A stretch of DNA of 64,000 nucleotides from an uncultured Prevotella sp. (GCA_946415755.1 CAMKTS010000015.1:1-64000), one strand, 5' to 3'; counted from the first letter of the stretch, positions 9,460 to 18,441 are shown. The notes: a model not told the origin generated them from the sequence alone. Translations and numbers: made by a program.

Positions 9460-9651
9460 ATGAAAAAGAAGATATATATGACTCCGGAAATGGAGACGAT
9501 AGCGTTCAAGGCCAACAAGCTGCTGATGGCCAGTGGTGTGAACAGCGATCTGGGCATCGGCTATGGCGGTGTGGATGAAGGTGGAACGCTTGACCCCGCC
9601 GCACCAGGCTTAGGTGGACTGACGGGACTGCCAGACTTCATTTTCAAATGA
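9460..9651 (+). CDS. small Gly-rich hypothetical peptide (63 aa)
   Basis: MKKKIYMTPEMETIAFKANKLLMASGVNSDLGIGYGGVDEGGTLDPAAPGLGGLTGLPDFIFK; 15 bp after the upstream gene and followed by a strong terminator. Confidence 0.6.
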   Translation: MKKKIYMTPEMETIAFKANKLLMASGVNSDLGIGYGGVDEGGTLDPAAPGLGGLTGLPDFIFK

Positions 9652-9665
9652 TGTAAGGCATGAAT

Positions 9666-9712
9666 GCAGAAGAAGAGAATGTTCGCGTGTAGGACATTCT
9701 CTTCTTTTCTGC
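9666..9712 (+). terminator. intrinsic terminator
   Basis: AGAAGAGAATGT (9671-9682) / ACATTCTCTTCT (9694-9705): perfect 12-bp stem, followed by TTTTCT. Confidence 0.8.
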
Positions 9713-9829
9713 TTGCCCGACATGCGCGCACTTGACAAGGATTTTTTTCAGTGCCCCTCAGGATATAATCTTTTGAAAGTAGCATATCTTGCACTGAATA
9801 CTGATACCCAATGGGTTACGTGTATATTT

Positions 9830-9901
9830 CCTACACTGAATCCTACACTGAATCCTACACTGAAACCTACACTGAAACCTACACTGAAACCTACACTGCG
9901 G
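9830..9901 (+). repeat. 12-bp tandem repeat CCTACACTGAAW, about 6 units
   Basis: Units at 9830, 9842, 9854, 9866, 9878 and 9890 (last one degenerate). Confidence 0.97.
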
Positions 9902-9990
9902 CTACAGTGACATCTCAATTTTATAAATAAACCACAAATTTGTTGCGTATTTGAGAAACAATTTGTACCTTTGCGGCAGGAAATCCATAA

Positions 9991-10344
9991 ATGATGGAAC
10001 AGACTGTATTTGAACTTGATTTATTAGAAGAGGCGCGCGACTTCTTGAAATCTCTGACAAAGGAGATCCGTGGCAAGATAGGTCACAACATCCGTAGGGT
10101 TCAGAAGGGAGAACGCGATAAGGAACTCTTCAAGAAATTAGATGGAACGGAGATATGGGAGTTTCGTACTCTCTACAACAAAACCTACTATAGATTATTT
10201 GCCTTTTGGGATAAAGACGAGAATACGCTGGTTGTAGCGACTCATGGCATCATTAAGAAGTCACAGAAAACACCCCAAAGTGAGATTACAAAGGCAGAAG
10301 GAATCAGAAAGCTGTATTTTGAAAATAAAAACAAGAAGATATGA
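9991..10344 (+). CDS. higB: type II toxin HigB / phage Gp49-like (RelE superfamily)
   Basis: FELDLLEEARDFLKSLTKEIRGKIGHNIRRVQKGERDKELFKKLDGTEIWEFRTLYNKTYYRLFAFWD; 4-bp overlap with an XRE antitoxin. Confidence 0.85.
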   Translation: MMEQTVFELDLLEEARDFLKSLTKEIRGKIGHNIRRVQKGERDKELFKKLDGTEIWEFRTLYNKTYYRLFAFWDKDENTLVVATHGIIKKSQKTPQSEITKAEGIRKLYFENKNKKI

Positions 10345-10673
10345 AAAAGGTCGGAAACATGAAACTGTATAGCTTTGAAGAATTGCTGGAAGAAGATTAC
10401 GGCAAGGTAGGCACTCCAGAGCGTGATGCATTCGAACAGAGTGTTGACGAAGCTGTTCAGGCCTATCGCGTAGGCGAAGCCATCAAGCAGGCACGTGAAG
10501 CCCAGAAACTTACCCAAGCTGAATTGGGCGAGAAGATGGGTGTGCAGCGTGCTCAAGTCTGCCGTTTAGAGAGTGGAAAGAGCATCACCCTTTCCTCTAT
10601 GATGCGTGCTTTCCGTGCATTGGGAGTACAGGTTGCACTCGAAATGAAAGGAATAGGCAAAGTGGCTCTATGA
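10341..10673 (+). CDS. higA: HigA-type XRE antitoxin
   Basis: HTH segment AIKQAREAQKLTQAELGEKMGVQRAQVCRLESGKSITLSSMMRAFRALGVQV. Confidence 0.87.
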   Translation: MKKVGNMKLYSFEELLEEDYGKVGTPERDAFEQSVDEAVQAYRVGEAIKQAREAQKLTQAELGEKMGVQRAQVCRLESGKSITLSSMMRAFRALGVQVALEMKGIGKVAL

Positions 10674-10697
10674 CGGACTGAGTGTACCTGGGCGTGA

Positions 10698-10772
10698 ACT
10701 GGGAATACATGGTACTTGTACAGGGAATACATGGTACTGGTACTGATTGTACAAGGTGCATGTACTCCCAGT
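10698..10772. repeat. imperfect 25-bp inverted repeat containing a direct 16-bp repeat
   Basis: 10698-10722 ACTGGGAATACATGGTACTTGTACA versus reverse complement of 10748-10772 (21/25); GGGAATACATGGTACT at 10701 and again at 10723. Confidence 0.85.
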
Positions 10773-10851
10773 ACCAAGAACTTGGACAAATTTTGGTACT
10801 ATAGTTAATAAATCTAAAAAGCTTGTGCATTGAAGGATTGGAGAAGTCTTG

Positions 10852-10898
10852 TTCAGTGTAGGATTCAGTGCTGGATTCAGTGTAGGATTCAGTGTAGG
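10852..10898 (-). repeat. 12-bp tandem repeat, inverted copy of the 9830 array
   Basis: TTCAGTGTAGG ATTCAGTGCTGG ATTCAGTGTAGG ATTCAGTGTAGG; reverse complement matches 9830-9876 at 44/47. Confidence 0.95.
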
Positions 10899-10996
10899 AA
10901 AATCTGCATAAAGCTCTGATAGTCAATGCTCAGTGCAGGATATGCGACTTTTTCTGGTGTGGCATTTCTAGTGCGCGTATATGCGAAGGCAAAAAA

Positions 10997-11040
10997 ACGT
11001 GTCCTATCTGTCCAATCCAACATAGACACATAGGACACGT
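10997..11040. repeat. 16-bp inverted repeat with 12-nt loop
   Basis: ACGTGTCCTATCTGTC (10997-11012) / GACACATAGGACACGT (11025-11040), 15/16 complementary. Confidence 0.9.
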
Positions 11041-11075
11041 GGTACACGTGTTTTGGCATATCGTAAGTATGCTGT

Positions 11076-11315
11076 TTACTTCTTGATGAGCGAGGCTATC
11101 CAGAGGATGGCTACGGCACCGATGATGGCAGTGCCCAGCTGGCCGAGGATGCCTCCCCATGTGATGCCCAGCGTCTCAAAGAGCCAGCCGCCTACCAAGC
11201 CTCCGAAGAGTCCGAGTACCAGATTCATAATGAAGCCGAAGCCTCCACCTTTCATCAACTTGCCGGCACAAAAGCCTGCCAGACATCCAATAATAATTGA
11301 ACCGATAATTCCCAT
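11076..11315 (-). CDS. GlsB/YeaQ/YmgE family stress response membrane protein
   Basis: 79 aa; MGIIGSIIIGCLAGFCAGKLMKGGGFGFIMNLVLGLFGGLVGGWLF. Confidence 0.9.
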   Translation of the reverse strand: MGIIGSIIIGCLAGFCAGKLMKGGGFGFIMNLVLGLFGGLVGGWLFETLGITWGGILGQLGTAIIGAVAILWIASLIKK

Positions 11316-11352
11316 TTCTGAATGATTTATTTGTTACTACGAATGATACGAA

Positions 11353-12354
11353 TCAGCTGACAGTCCACGTGTCGTTGGTCTCGAGCAGCTCGGTGAAGTT
11401 ATGGTACTTCTTCTGGGCAGAGACCTCGGCAAGCTGTGCATGGACGGCCTCGTCGTAGGTGGGTGCCTCAACATCGCGGATGACTCCCAGGGCGATGGGG
11501 AAGCCGTCGCCGTTGCCCATGAGGGCGAGCTTCAGCTGCAGGGTGTTGTCCTCGCAGTGGGCATCGTGAACCAATACATCATCGAGGGTGTAACCGTCCT
11601 TGCCAATCTCGACCACCTTCAGGCCGAAGCCCTGCTGAACGAGTCCGAACTCGTTGTTCTCACCGAAGACGAGTTTCTCGCCATGACGCACGTAGATGGC
11701 ATTCTTCTTGCGGCCCTCCTTGTTATATACGGCCTCATGGCAGCCGTCGTTGAAGATGACGCAGTTCTGCAGCACCTCGGTGACGGAGGCTCCCTTGTGC
11801 TGGTAGGCGGCCTTCAGCACCTCGACGGTACCCTGGGCATCAGTAGCCACGCAACGGGCGAAGAAATGGCCACGGGCACCGAAGCACAGCTCGGCAGGAC
11901 GGAACGGATCCTCGACGGTGCCGTAAGGACTGGACTTCGACACGAATCCACGGGGTGAGGTGGGGGAGTATTGTCCCTTCGTCAGACCGTAGATGCGGTT
12001 GTTCAACAGAATCATGTTCAGGTCGATGTTACGACGGTTGGCATGGATGAAGTGGTTGCCGCCGATGGCCAGACCGTCACCGTCGCCACTGACCTGCCAT
12101 ACCGTGAGGTTGGGGTTGGCCACCTTCGCACCGGTGGCGATGGCTGCGGCACGGCCGTGGATGGTGTTCATACCATACGTGGCCATGTAGTGGGGCAGAC
12201 GGCTGGAACAGCCGATACCGCTGATGACGGCTACGTTCTCGGGGGCTACGCCAATCTCGGCCATAGCCTTATGGAGTGAAGCCAGGAAGAAGTGGTCGCC
12301 ACAACCAGGGCACCACCGGGGCTGGCCTTTCTTAAAATCTTGTGCTGTATACAT
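11353..12354 (-). CDS. korB: 2-oxoacid:ferredoxin oxidoreductase subunit beta
   Basis: 333 aa; RWCPGCGDHFFLASLHKAMAEIG...SGIGCSSRLPHYMATYGMNTIHGRA; TPP-binding GDGDGLAIGGNH. Confidence 0.92.
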   Translation of the reverse strand: MYTAQDFKKGQPRWCPGCGDHFFLASLHKAMAEIGVAPENVAVISGIGCSSRLPHYMATYGMNTIHGRAAAIATGAKVANPNLTVWQVSGDGDGLAIGGNHFIHANRRNIDLNMILLNNRIYGLTKGQYSPTSPRGFVSKSSPYGTVEDPFRPAELCFGARGHFFARCVATDAQGTVEVLKAAYQHKGASVTEVLQNCVIFNDGCHEAVYNKEGRKKNAIYVRHGEKLVFGENNEFGLVQQGFGLKVVEIGKDGYTLDDVLVHDAHCEDNTLQLKLALMGNGDGFPIALGVIRDVEAPTYDEAVHAQLAEVSAQKKYHNFTELLETNDTWTVS

Positions 12355-12356
12355 TT

Positions 12357-12386
12357 TAATTAAGAATTAAGAGTTAAGAATTAAGA
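12357..12386. repeat. 30-bp terminal inverted repeat, left arm (AATTAAG heptads)
   Basis: taattaagaattaagagttaagaattaaga; 29/30 identical to the reverse complement of 12774-12803. Confidence 0.97.
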
Positions 12387-12769
12387 AAATCACTTTGAGC
12401 ATTGTCATACTTCGTTGTGTTTTCTTTTGTTGTTTTTACAATAGAAGCTAGAATCGCTGTTAGCTCATCTGCTTCTTGATGAAGAGAGTTAAACGATAAA
12501 TCGTCAATATATTCACTGTCATGTAAGAGTTCAATCCAATATAGAGTTTCATTGGCTTCTTTTAATGCGATGGATGCTTTATTGACAAAGTCTGCGCGAC
12601 TCTGTGCGAACTTGGCTTCTCGCATCAAAGCACCTATAGACGTTCCACTACGTAACAACTGCTTTGACAAAACATATTCATCTTTTTGCTTAGTCAAATA
12701 TTTGTATGCCTTTACTATACGTAAAGCAAACAGATACGAACGCTTCTCTATGGGATTGTCTTGAGTCAT
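12374..12769 (-). CDS. four helix bundle protein (23S rRNA intervening sequence / S23 family)
   Basis: 131 aa; KRSYLFALRIVKAYKYLTKQKDEYVLSKQLLRSGTSIGALMREAKFAQSRADFVNKASIALKEANETLYWIELL. Confidence 0.9.
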   Translation of the reverse strand: MTQDNPIEKRSYLFALRIVKAYKYLTKQKDEYVLSKQLLRSGTSIGALMREAKFAQSRADFVNKASIALKEANETLYWIELLHDSEYIDDLSFNSLHQEADELTAILASIVKTTKENTTKYDNAQSDFLNS

Positions 12770-12773
12770 TCTT

Positions 12774-12803
12774 TCTTAATTCTTAACTCTTAACTCTTAA
12801 TTA
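12774..12803. repeat. 30-bp terminal inverted repeat, right arm
   Basis: tcttaattcttaactcttaactcttaatta. Confidence 0.97.
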
Positions 12804-14637
12804 GTTTTTCGAACTCGGCAACGAGTTCAGAAACAATGAAAGGCTGTCCTTTGACTTGGTTAAATTGATAGGGTACGAAGTTGTCGACCTTCATGCGGAG
12901 GTAGGCAGCGAGCTGGCCCATGTTCTGTTCGGCCACGACCACCTTCTTGTACTTGGAGAGTACCTCGGCAGTGTTCTGGGGCAGGGGATTGAGGAACTTG
13001 AACTGTGCCTGGGCCACCTTATGACCTTGGGCGCGCAGCTCGTCCATCGCAGAGTGCAGATGACCGTAGGTGCTGCCAAAGCCCACAATGAGCAGGTCGG
13101 CATCATCCTTGTCGCCCTCAACCTCGAGGTCGGGAACCTGGATGTTGTCTATCTTCTGCTGGCGCAGACGTGTCATCAGGTCGTGGTTCTCAGGATTGGT
13201 GGAGATGGCTCCCGTCTGGTTGTCCTTCTCCAGACCGCCGAGGATATGCGTGAAGCCCTCGCGACCGGGCACGGCCCAATAGCGGGTGCCATTCTCGGCA
13301 CGCATATAGGGAGTCCATTTGCCCTTCAGTTCCTCAGGAACATACGGCGGATTGATGGTGTCGAGCTTATTGATGTCGGGCAGACGGAAGGCTCCGCTGC
13401 CGTTGGCCACATAGGCATCGGTGAGCAGTACAACGGGGGTCATGTGCTCCAAGGCAATCTTGGCTGCCTGATAGACGGCATCGAAGCAGTCGGTGGGACT
13501 TAGGGCGGCGATGACGGGCATCGGACTCTCGCCGTTGCGGCCGAAGAGTACCTGCAGCAGGTCGGTCTGTTCCGACTTGGTGGGAAGTCCCGTAGCAGGA
13601 CCGCCGCGCTGTACGTCGATGACCACCAGCGGCAGCTCCATGATGACAGCGAGGTTCATGGCCTCCGACTTCAGGCAGATGCCAGGGCCGGAGGTGGACG
13701 TTACGGCCAGGGCACCGGCAAACGAGGCACCGAGGGCCGAGGCGGCACCGCTGATCTCGTCTTCACACTGTACGGTGATGACACCGCATGACTTGTGCTT
13801 CGACAACTCGTGCAGGATGTCGGTGGCAGGAGTGATGGGGTAGGAGCCTAAGTAGAGGCGCAGACCTGCCTTCTCGGCAGCTGCTATCAGTCCGTAGGCC
13901 GTAGCCTTATTGCCCGTAATGTCCATATAGCGGCCGGGCACCTTCTCCTTCGACTCGACGCGGTAGACGTTCATGGCACTGGAGTGCGTGTTGTGACCGT
14001 AGTCGTAGCCTGCCTGCACCACCTTGATGTTGTTCTCGGCAATGGCGGGTTTCTTGGCAAACTTCTCGCGCAGGAAGTTGAACACCAGCTCCAAGTCGCG
14101 GTCGAAGAGCCAGCAGACGAGGCCCAGTGCAAACATGTTGCGCGACTTCAGCATCACCTTGTTGTCCATGCCCGTATCCTTCAGACAGTCCTTTACCATT
14201 GTGGTCAGCGGACACTGGATGACGCGGTCGGGGTCGATATGCATCTCGCCCAGATAGTCTTCAGTCTGAAACTGTGCCTTTTCCAAATCCTTCGGGCCGA
14301 AGGAGTCGGTGTCGATGATGATCGTCGCACCGGGCTTCGCATAGCGGTACTGCGTCTTCAGCGCAGCGGCATTCATTGCCACCAGCACGTCGCACTTGTC
14401 GCCAGGGGTGTACACCCGTCCGGCACCGATGTGTACCTGAAAGCCGCTGACACCCGTCAGCGAACCTTGCGGAGCGCGGATGTCGGCAGGATAGTCGGGG
14501 AATGTAGATATCCCGTTGCCTACCGTGGCACTCACGGTAGAGAAAATGTTTCCGGCCAGCTGCATGCCGTCACCGGAGTCTCCAGAGAACCGGACAACTA
14601 CCTGGTCCAGTTGCTTCACTTCTAATTTTTCTGCCAT
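12790..14637 (-). CDS. korA: 2-oxoacid:acceptor oxidoreductase subunit alpha
   Basis: MAEKLEVKQLDQVVVRFSGDSGDGMQLAGNIFS...; start taken as the ATG at 14637 rather than the ORF-track start. Confidence 0.92.
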   Translation of the reverse strand: MAEKLEVKQLDQVVVRFSGDSGDGMQLAGNIFSTVSATVGNGISTFPDYPADIRAPQGSLTGVSGFQVHIGAGRVYTPGDKCDVLVAMNAAALKTQYRYAKPGATIIIDTDSFGPKDLEKAQFQTEDYLGEMHIDPDRVIQCPLTTMVKDCLKDTGMDNKVMLKSRNMFALGLVCWLFDRDLELVFNFLREKFAKKPAIAENNIKVVQAGYDYGHNTHSSAMNVYRVESKEKVPGRYMDITGNKATAYGLIAAAEKAGLRLYLGSYPITPATDILHELSKHKSCGVITVQCEDEISGAASALGASFAGALAVTSTSGPGICLKSEAMNLAVIMELPLVVIDVQRGGPATGLPTKSEQTDLLQVLFGRNGESPMPVIAALSPTDCFDAVYQAAKIALEHMTPVVLLTDAYVANGSGAFRLPDINKLDTINPPYVPEELKGKWTPYMRAENGTRYWAVPGREGFTHILGGLEKDNQTGAISTNPENHDLMTRLRQQKIDNIQVPDLEVEGDKDDADLLIVGFGSTYGHLHSAMDELRAQGHKVAQAQFKFLNPLPQNTAEVLSKYKKVVVAEQNMGQLAAYLRMKVDNFVPYQFNQVKGQPFIVSELVAEFEKLIKS

Positions 14638-14789
14638 AAATCTGTATAATAATATGTGTTCTTTGCTTTTTTTAGCGTGCAAAGTTCGCAAATATTCATT
14701 TATCTACCAAATATTTTGCAATAAAAATGCAAATATCGGGCAGAAAATGACTATTTTTGTATATTTATGCCGTTTTGGCCGCCTTCTTG

Positions 14790-16454
14790 CTAATACTCGA
14801 AGGAGGAGCCGCCAAGGAATTCGCGGAGCAGCGAGGTGGGCGGTATCTGGTCTTCGGAGATGGGGCTGATGTACTTCAGGAACTTGCGCAGGCGATAGGC
14901 CTCGGCATACTCCTCGCAGTTCTCAGGAACCTGTTCCAGCAGCGGCTCTGCCTGGCTCTTGATGACAGCCAGCTCGAAGAGCATGGCCGAGTTGAACATG
15001 GCGTCGGCATTCTCCTGATAGGGGAAAATCCAACGGTTCTCGCCCCGCCGCACGCTGGGCCAGCGACGGATGGTCTGCTGGGCACTGACTCCCCGGTACT
15101 TATGGTCGCGGATGATGCGGCGCAGCAGGCGGTTGTCGGTGGTGGGGATATAGTTGTGGTTGTCGAGCAGGATGGTGGTGAGTGCCGAGGCATAGACGCG
15201 GAAGATCTGCTCGTCGGGGATGTCCTGCGTCAGTTCGGGATTGAGGGCGTGGATGCCCTCTACCACCAGCACCTCCTTGCCCTTCAGCATCACCTTGTGG
15301 CCGCTGCGCTCGCTACGACCCGTCTGGAAGTTGTAGCGTGGCAGTTCTACCTCCTCGCCACGGAAGAGGGCGTTCATCTGTTCGTTGAGCAGGGGAATGT
15401 TGAGGGCGTGCAGGTGCTCGAAGTCGTAGTCGCCGTCGGCATCGCGTGGGGTCTGCTCGCGGTCGAGGAAATAGTCGTCGAGCGAGATGCCGATGGGCTG
15501 TATGCCATTGACGGCCAACTGTACCGACAGCCGCTTGCAGGTGGTGGTCTTGCCGCTGCTGCTGGGACCGGCGATGAGCACCATCTTGATGCTCTTACGG
15601 CGTGCTATCTCGTCGGCTATCTGGGCTATCTTCTTCTCCTGAAGGGCTTCGCTGATCTGGATGAGCTGGTTGGTGTGTCCCTGCTTGATGGCTTGGTTCA
15701 GGTCGCCTACGGTACGCATGCCGAGGATGTCCTGCCAGCGATGCTGCTCCTTGAAAATCTCGAACATCTTGTCCTGACGGATAAAGGCTCCCAGTTTGGA
15801 AGGATCTTCCTGCGAGGGGATGCGCAGCAGGATGCCGTCGTAGTAGTATTCCAGCCCGAAGAGGTGGACCTTGCCCGTCGAGGTGAGCAGTGAGCCGTAG
15901 TAGTAGTCTAAGTAGCCGTCGATGTCGTAGTAGGTGGTGTAGAGATTGCCTGCGCCTTCGAGGAGCTTGACCTTGGAGAAGGAGCGTGACTCGCGGAACA
16001 TGGCAATGGCCTCCTCCGTAGTGGTCTCGTGACGGTGGATAGGGATGTCGGCACTGATAATCTCCTGCATGCGTGCATGCAATTCGTGGACATCGTCGGG
16101 GGTCACCGGACGGTCGAGGCGCAGGTCGACATAGTAGCCGTTGCTCACGGGGATGTCGATGATGACGGTACAGTCGGGCCACAGGTCGTGGGCGGCCTTG
16201 TTCAGGATAAAGAAGAGGGTGCGCGTATAGGCACGCACGGCACTGGGGCTGAACAGGTCGAGAAACTCGATGTCCTTGGGCTTGTATATACGATAGTGCA
16301 TGCCTTCCACCTTGTTATTTACGCGCGCGCTGATAGGACCATAGTCCATTTGCAGGTGCAGCTGCTGAAACACTTCTTCGAGTGTGACCCCTACGGGAAC
16401 CTGCGTGTTGACGCCATTGTTGCGACAACGGATATTGACATACTTTTCATTCAT
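14790..16454 (-). CDS. nucleoside (uridine) kinase with TGS-like N-terminal domain
   Basis: Start at 16454 (MNEKYVNIRCRNNGVNTQVPVGVTLEEV); P-loop IAGPSSSGKTTTCKRL. Confidence 0.87.
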   Translation of the reverse strand: MNEKYVNIRCRNNGVNTQVPVGVTLEEVFQQLHLQMDYGPISARVNNKVEGMHYRIYKPKDIEFLDLFSPSAVRAYTRTLFFILNKAAHDLWPDCTVIIDIPVSNGYYVDLRLDRPVTPDDVHELHARMQEIISADIPIHRHETTTEEAIAMFRESRSFSKVKLLEGAGNLYTTYYDIDGYLDYYYGSLLTSTGKVHLFGLEYYYDGILLRIPSQEDPSKLGAFIRQDKMFEIFKEQHRWQDILGMRTVGDLNQAIKQGHTNQLIQISEALQEKKIAQIADEIARRKSIKMVLIAGPSSSGKTTTCKRLSVQLAVNGIQPIGISLDDYFLDREQTPRDADGDYDFEHLHALNIPLLNEQMNALFRGEEVELPRYNFQTGRSERSGHKVMLKGKEVLVVEGIHALNPELTQDIPDEQIFRVYASALTTILLDNHNYIPTTDNRLLRRIIRDHKYRGVSAQQTIRRWPSVRRGENRWIFPYQENADAMFNSAMLFELAVIKSQAEPLLEQVPENCEEYAEAYRLRKFLKYISPISEDQIPPTSLLREFLGGSSFEY

Positions 16455-16611
16455 GCGATTGTCGGGTTTGATAAACTTCGGCAGCAAAGTTACGAATAAA
16501 ATTTCAAAATTGCTTTGATAATTCAAATAAAATAGATAAATTTGCAACTTGAAATGCAAAAGAAGCAAAAAAATGCCTGTCGGAAACAAGCAAATCAGTA
16601 AATAAATCAAT

Positions 16612-18363
16612 ATGTCTATCTGGGTAATTTTTACACTTCTGGGGTCGCTGGCTCTGCTGATGTTCGGTATGAAGTCGATGAGTGAGGCTCTGCAGAAGAT
16701 GGCGGGTCCACAACTGCGACACGTCCTGGGTGCCATGACAACCAACCGCTTCACGGGAATGCTGACGGGAATGGTGGTGACGGCATCGGTACAGTCTTCT
16801 ACGGCTACGACGGTGATGACCGTCTCGTTTGTCAACGCCGGTCTGCTGACGCTGGCACAGGCCATCTCAGTGATCATGGGTGCCAACATCGGAACGACGC
16901 TCACGGCGTGGATCATGTCGGCGGGTATGTCGTTCGACATCAGCAACCTGGCCTATCCGGCCTTCTTCATAGGCATCATCCTTATCTATCAGAAGAAATA
17001 CCGGTACATTGGCGACTTCCTCTTTGGTCTGGCCTTCCTCATCTTTGCGCTGGCCACCCTGCGCGTGACGGGGCAGAACATGCACCTGGGAGAGAACCAG
17101 ACGGTGCTGGACTTCTTTGCCTCTTTCGACCCCAACTCGTTCCTTACCACCCTCATCTTCCTGCTACTGGGTGGCGTGCTGACCTTCTGCGTGCAGTCGT
17201 CGGCTGCCGTGATGGCCATCACGATGATACTATGCTCCAGTGGCGCACTGCCCATCTATCAGGGTATCGCACTGGTGATGGGTGAGAACATCGGTACTAC
17301 CGTCACCTCCAACCTCGCGGCCATGTCGGCTAATACCCAGGCAAGGCGTGCCGCATTGGCACACATGTTCTTCAATGTGTTCGGCGTCATCTGGATACTC
17401 TTCGTGTTCCGCCCCTTCATAGATATGGTGTGCGGACTGGTGGGCTATGATGTCGATATGGCCAAGGATGCCGTGGCTACCAGCGCGTTCCTGGCCAATG
17501 CCGCCAAGTTGAGTTTTGTGCTGGCAGCCTTCCATACCTGTTTCAACGTGGCCAACACCTTTATCCTGATATGGTTCATCCCGCAGATAGAGAAGTTCGT
17601 ATGCTGGGTCATCAAGCCCAAGAAGGTGGACGAGGAGGAAGACTTCCGCCTGCACTTTATCACGGCGGGGTTCATGAAGACACCGGAACTCTCGGTGCTG
17701 GAAGCCCAGAAGGAGATTCAGCAGTTTGCCAACCGTATGCAGCGCATGTTTGGTATGGTGCGCGATCTGCTCAATCTCTCGTCCAGCTCGTCGAAGAACA
17801 AGAAGGACAGCCAGACGGGCGACTTCAACAAACTCTTCACGCGGATAGAGAAGTACGAGGGCATCTCCGACAGTATGGAATTGGAAATCGCCAAGTATCT
17901 GGACTCCGTGAGCGATGCCCACCTCTCGGATGACACCAAGGCCAAGATCCGTGCCATGCTCCGTGAGATCTCCGAGCTGGAGAGTATCGGTGATGCCTGC
18001 TATAACATGGCCCGCACCATCTCCCGCAAGTACAATGGCAAGGAAGACCACTTTGTGGAGAAACAGTACGAACACCTGAACCAGATGATGGAACTGACCA
18101 ACCAGTCGCTGTCGCAGATGAACCGGCTGATGGGAGGCCGCAAGGACTCGTTCGACGTCAACCGCACGTTCAATATCGAGAACGAAATCAACAACTACCG
18201 CAACCAGCTGAAGTCGCAGAACATCACCGATGTGAACAACCACGAATACACCTATGCCGTGGGAACCATCTACATGGACCTCATCAATGAGTGTGAGAAA
18301 CTGGGCGACTATGTGGTCAACGTCGTAGAGGCTCGCATGGGCACTCGGCAAAAAGAATTGTAA
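16612..18363 (+). CDS. Na/Pi cotransporter family protein with PhoU-like C-terminus
   Basis: 583 aa; LLMFGMKSMSEALQKMAGPQLRHVLGAMTTNRFTGMLTGMVVTASVQSSTATTVMTVSFV. Confidence 0.92.
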   Translation: MSIWVIFTLLGSLALLMFGMKSMSEALQKMAGPQLRHVLGAMTTNRFTGMLTGMVVTASVQSSTATTVMTVSFVNAGLLTLAQAISVIMGANIGTTLTAWIMSAGMSFDISNLAYPAFFIGIILIYQKKYRYIGDFLFGLAFLIFALATLRVTGQNMHLGENQTVLDFFASFDPNSFLTTLIFLLLGGVLTFCVQSSAAVMAITMILCSSGALPIYQGIALVMGENIGTTVTSNLAAMSANTQARRAALAHMFFNVFGVIWILFVFRPFIDMVCGLVGYDVDMAKDAVATSAFLANAAKLSFVLAAFHTCFNVANTFILIWFIPQIEKFVCWVIKPKKVDEEEDFRLHFITAGFMKTPELSVLEAQKEIQQFANRMQRMFGMVRDLLNLSSSSSKNKKDSQTGDFNKLFTRIEKYEGISDSMELEIAKYLDSVSDAHLSDDTKAKIRAMLREISELESIGDACYNMARTISRKYNGKEDHFVEKQYEHLNQMMELTNQSLSQMNRLMGGRKDSFDVNRTFNIENEINNYRNQLKSQNITDVNNHEYTYAVGTIYMDLINECEKLGDYVVNVVEARMGTRQKEL

Positions 18364-18441
18364 ATTTTTAGGGTAATTATAACAATAATTCGGAAAATAT
18401 ACTTAATTTTGCAGCCGAAAATACATAAACATTAATCAATT

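Noticed and set aside
9713-9910. 65-aa ORF ending in NPTLNPTLKPTLKPTL
   Set aside because: Most of it is translation of the 12-bp tandem repeat and of the preceding terminator region; no independent support.
9830-10898. CRISPR array
   Set aside because: Units are 12 bp and directly adjacent, with no spacers of unique sequence and no cas genes.
14757-15893. 378-aa plus-strand ORF
   Set aside because: Antisense to the nucleoside kinase; low-complexity VLLVEQ-type translation typical of reversed GC-biased codons.
17230-18351. 373-aa minus-strand ORF, and similar shadows at 21897..23027, 44843..45727 and 49161..49943
   Set aside because: All fully overlap confidently identified genes on the opposite strand and show no family signature.
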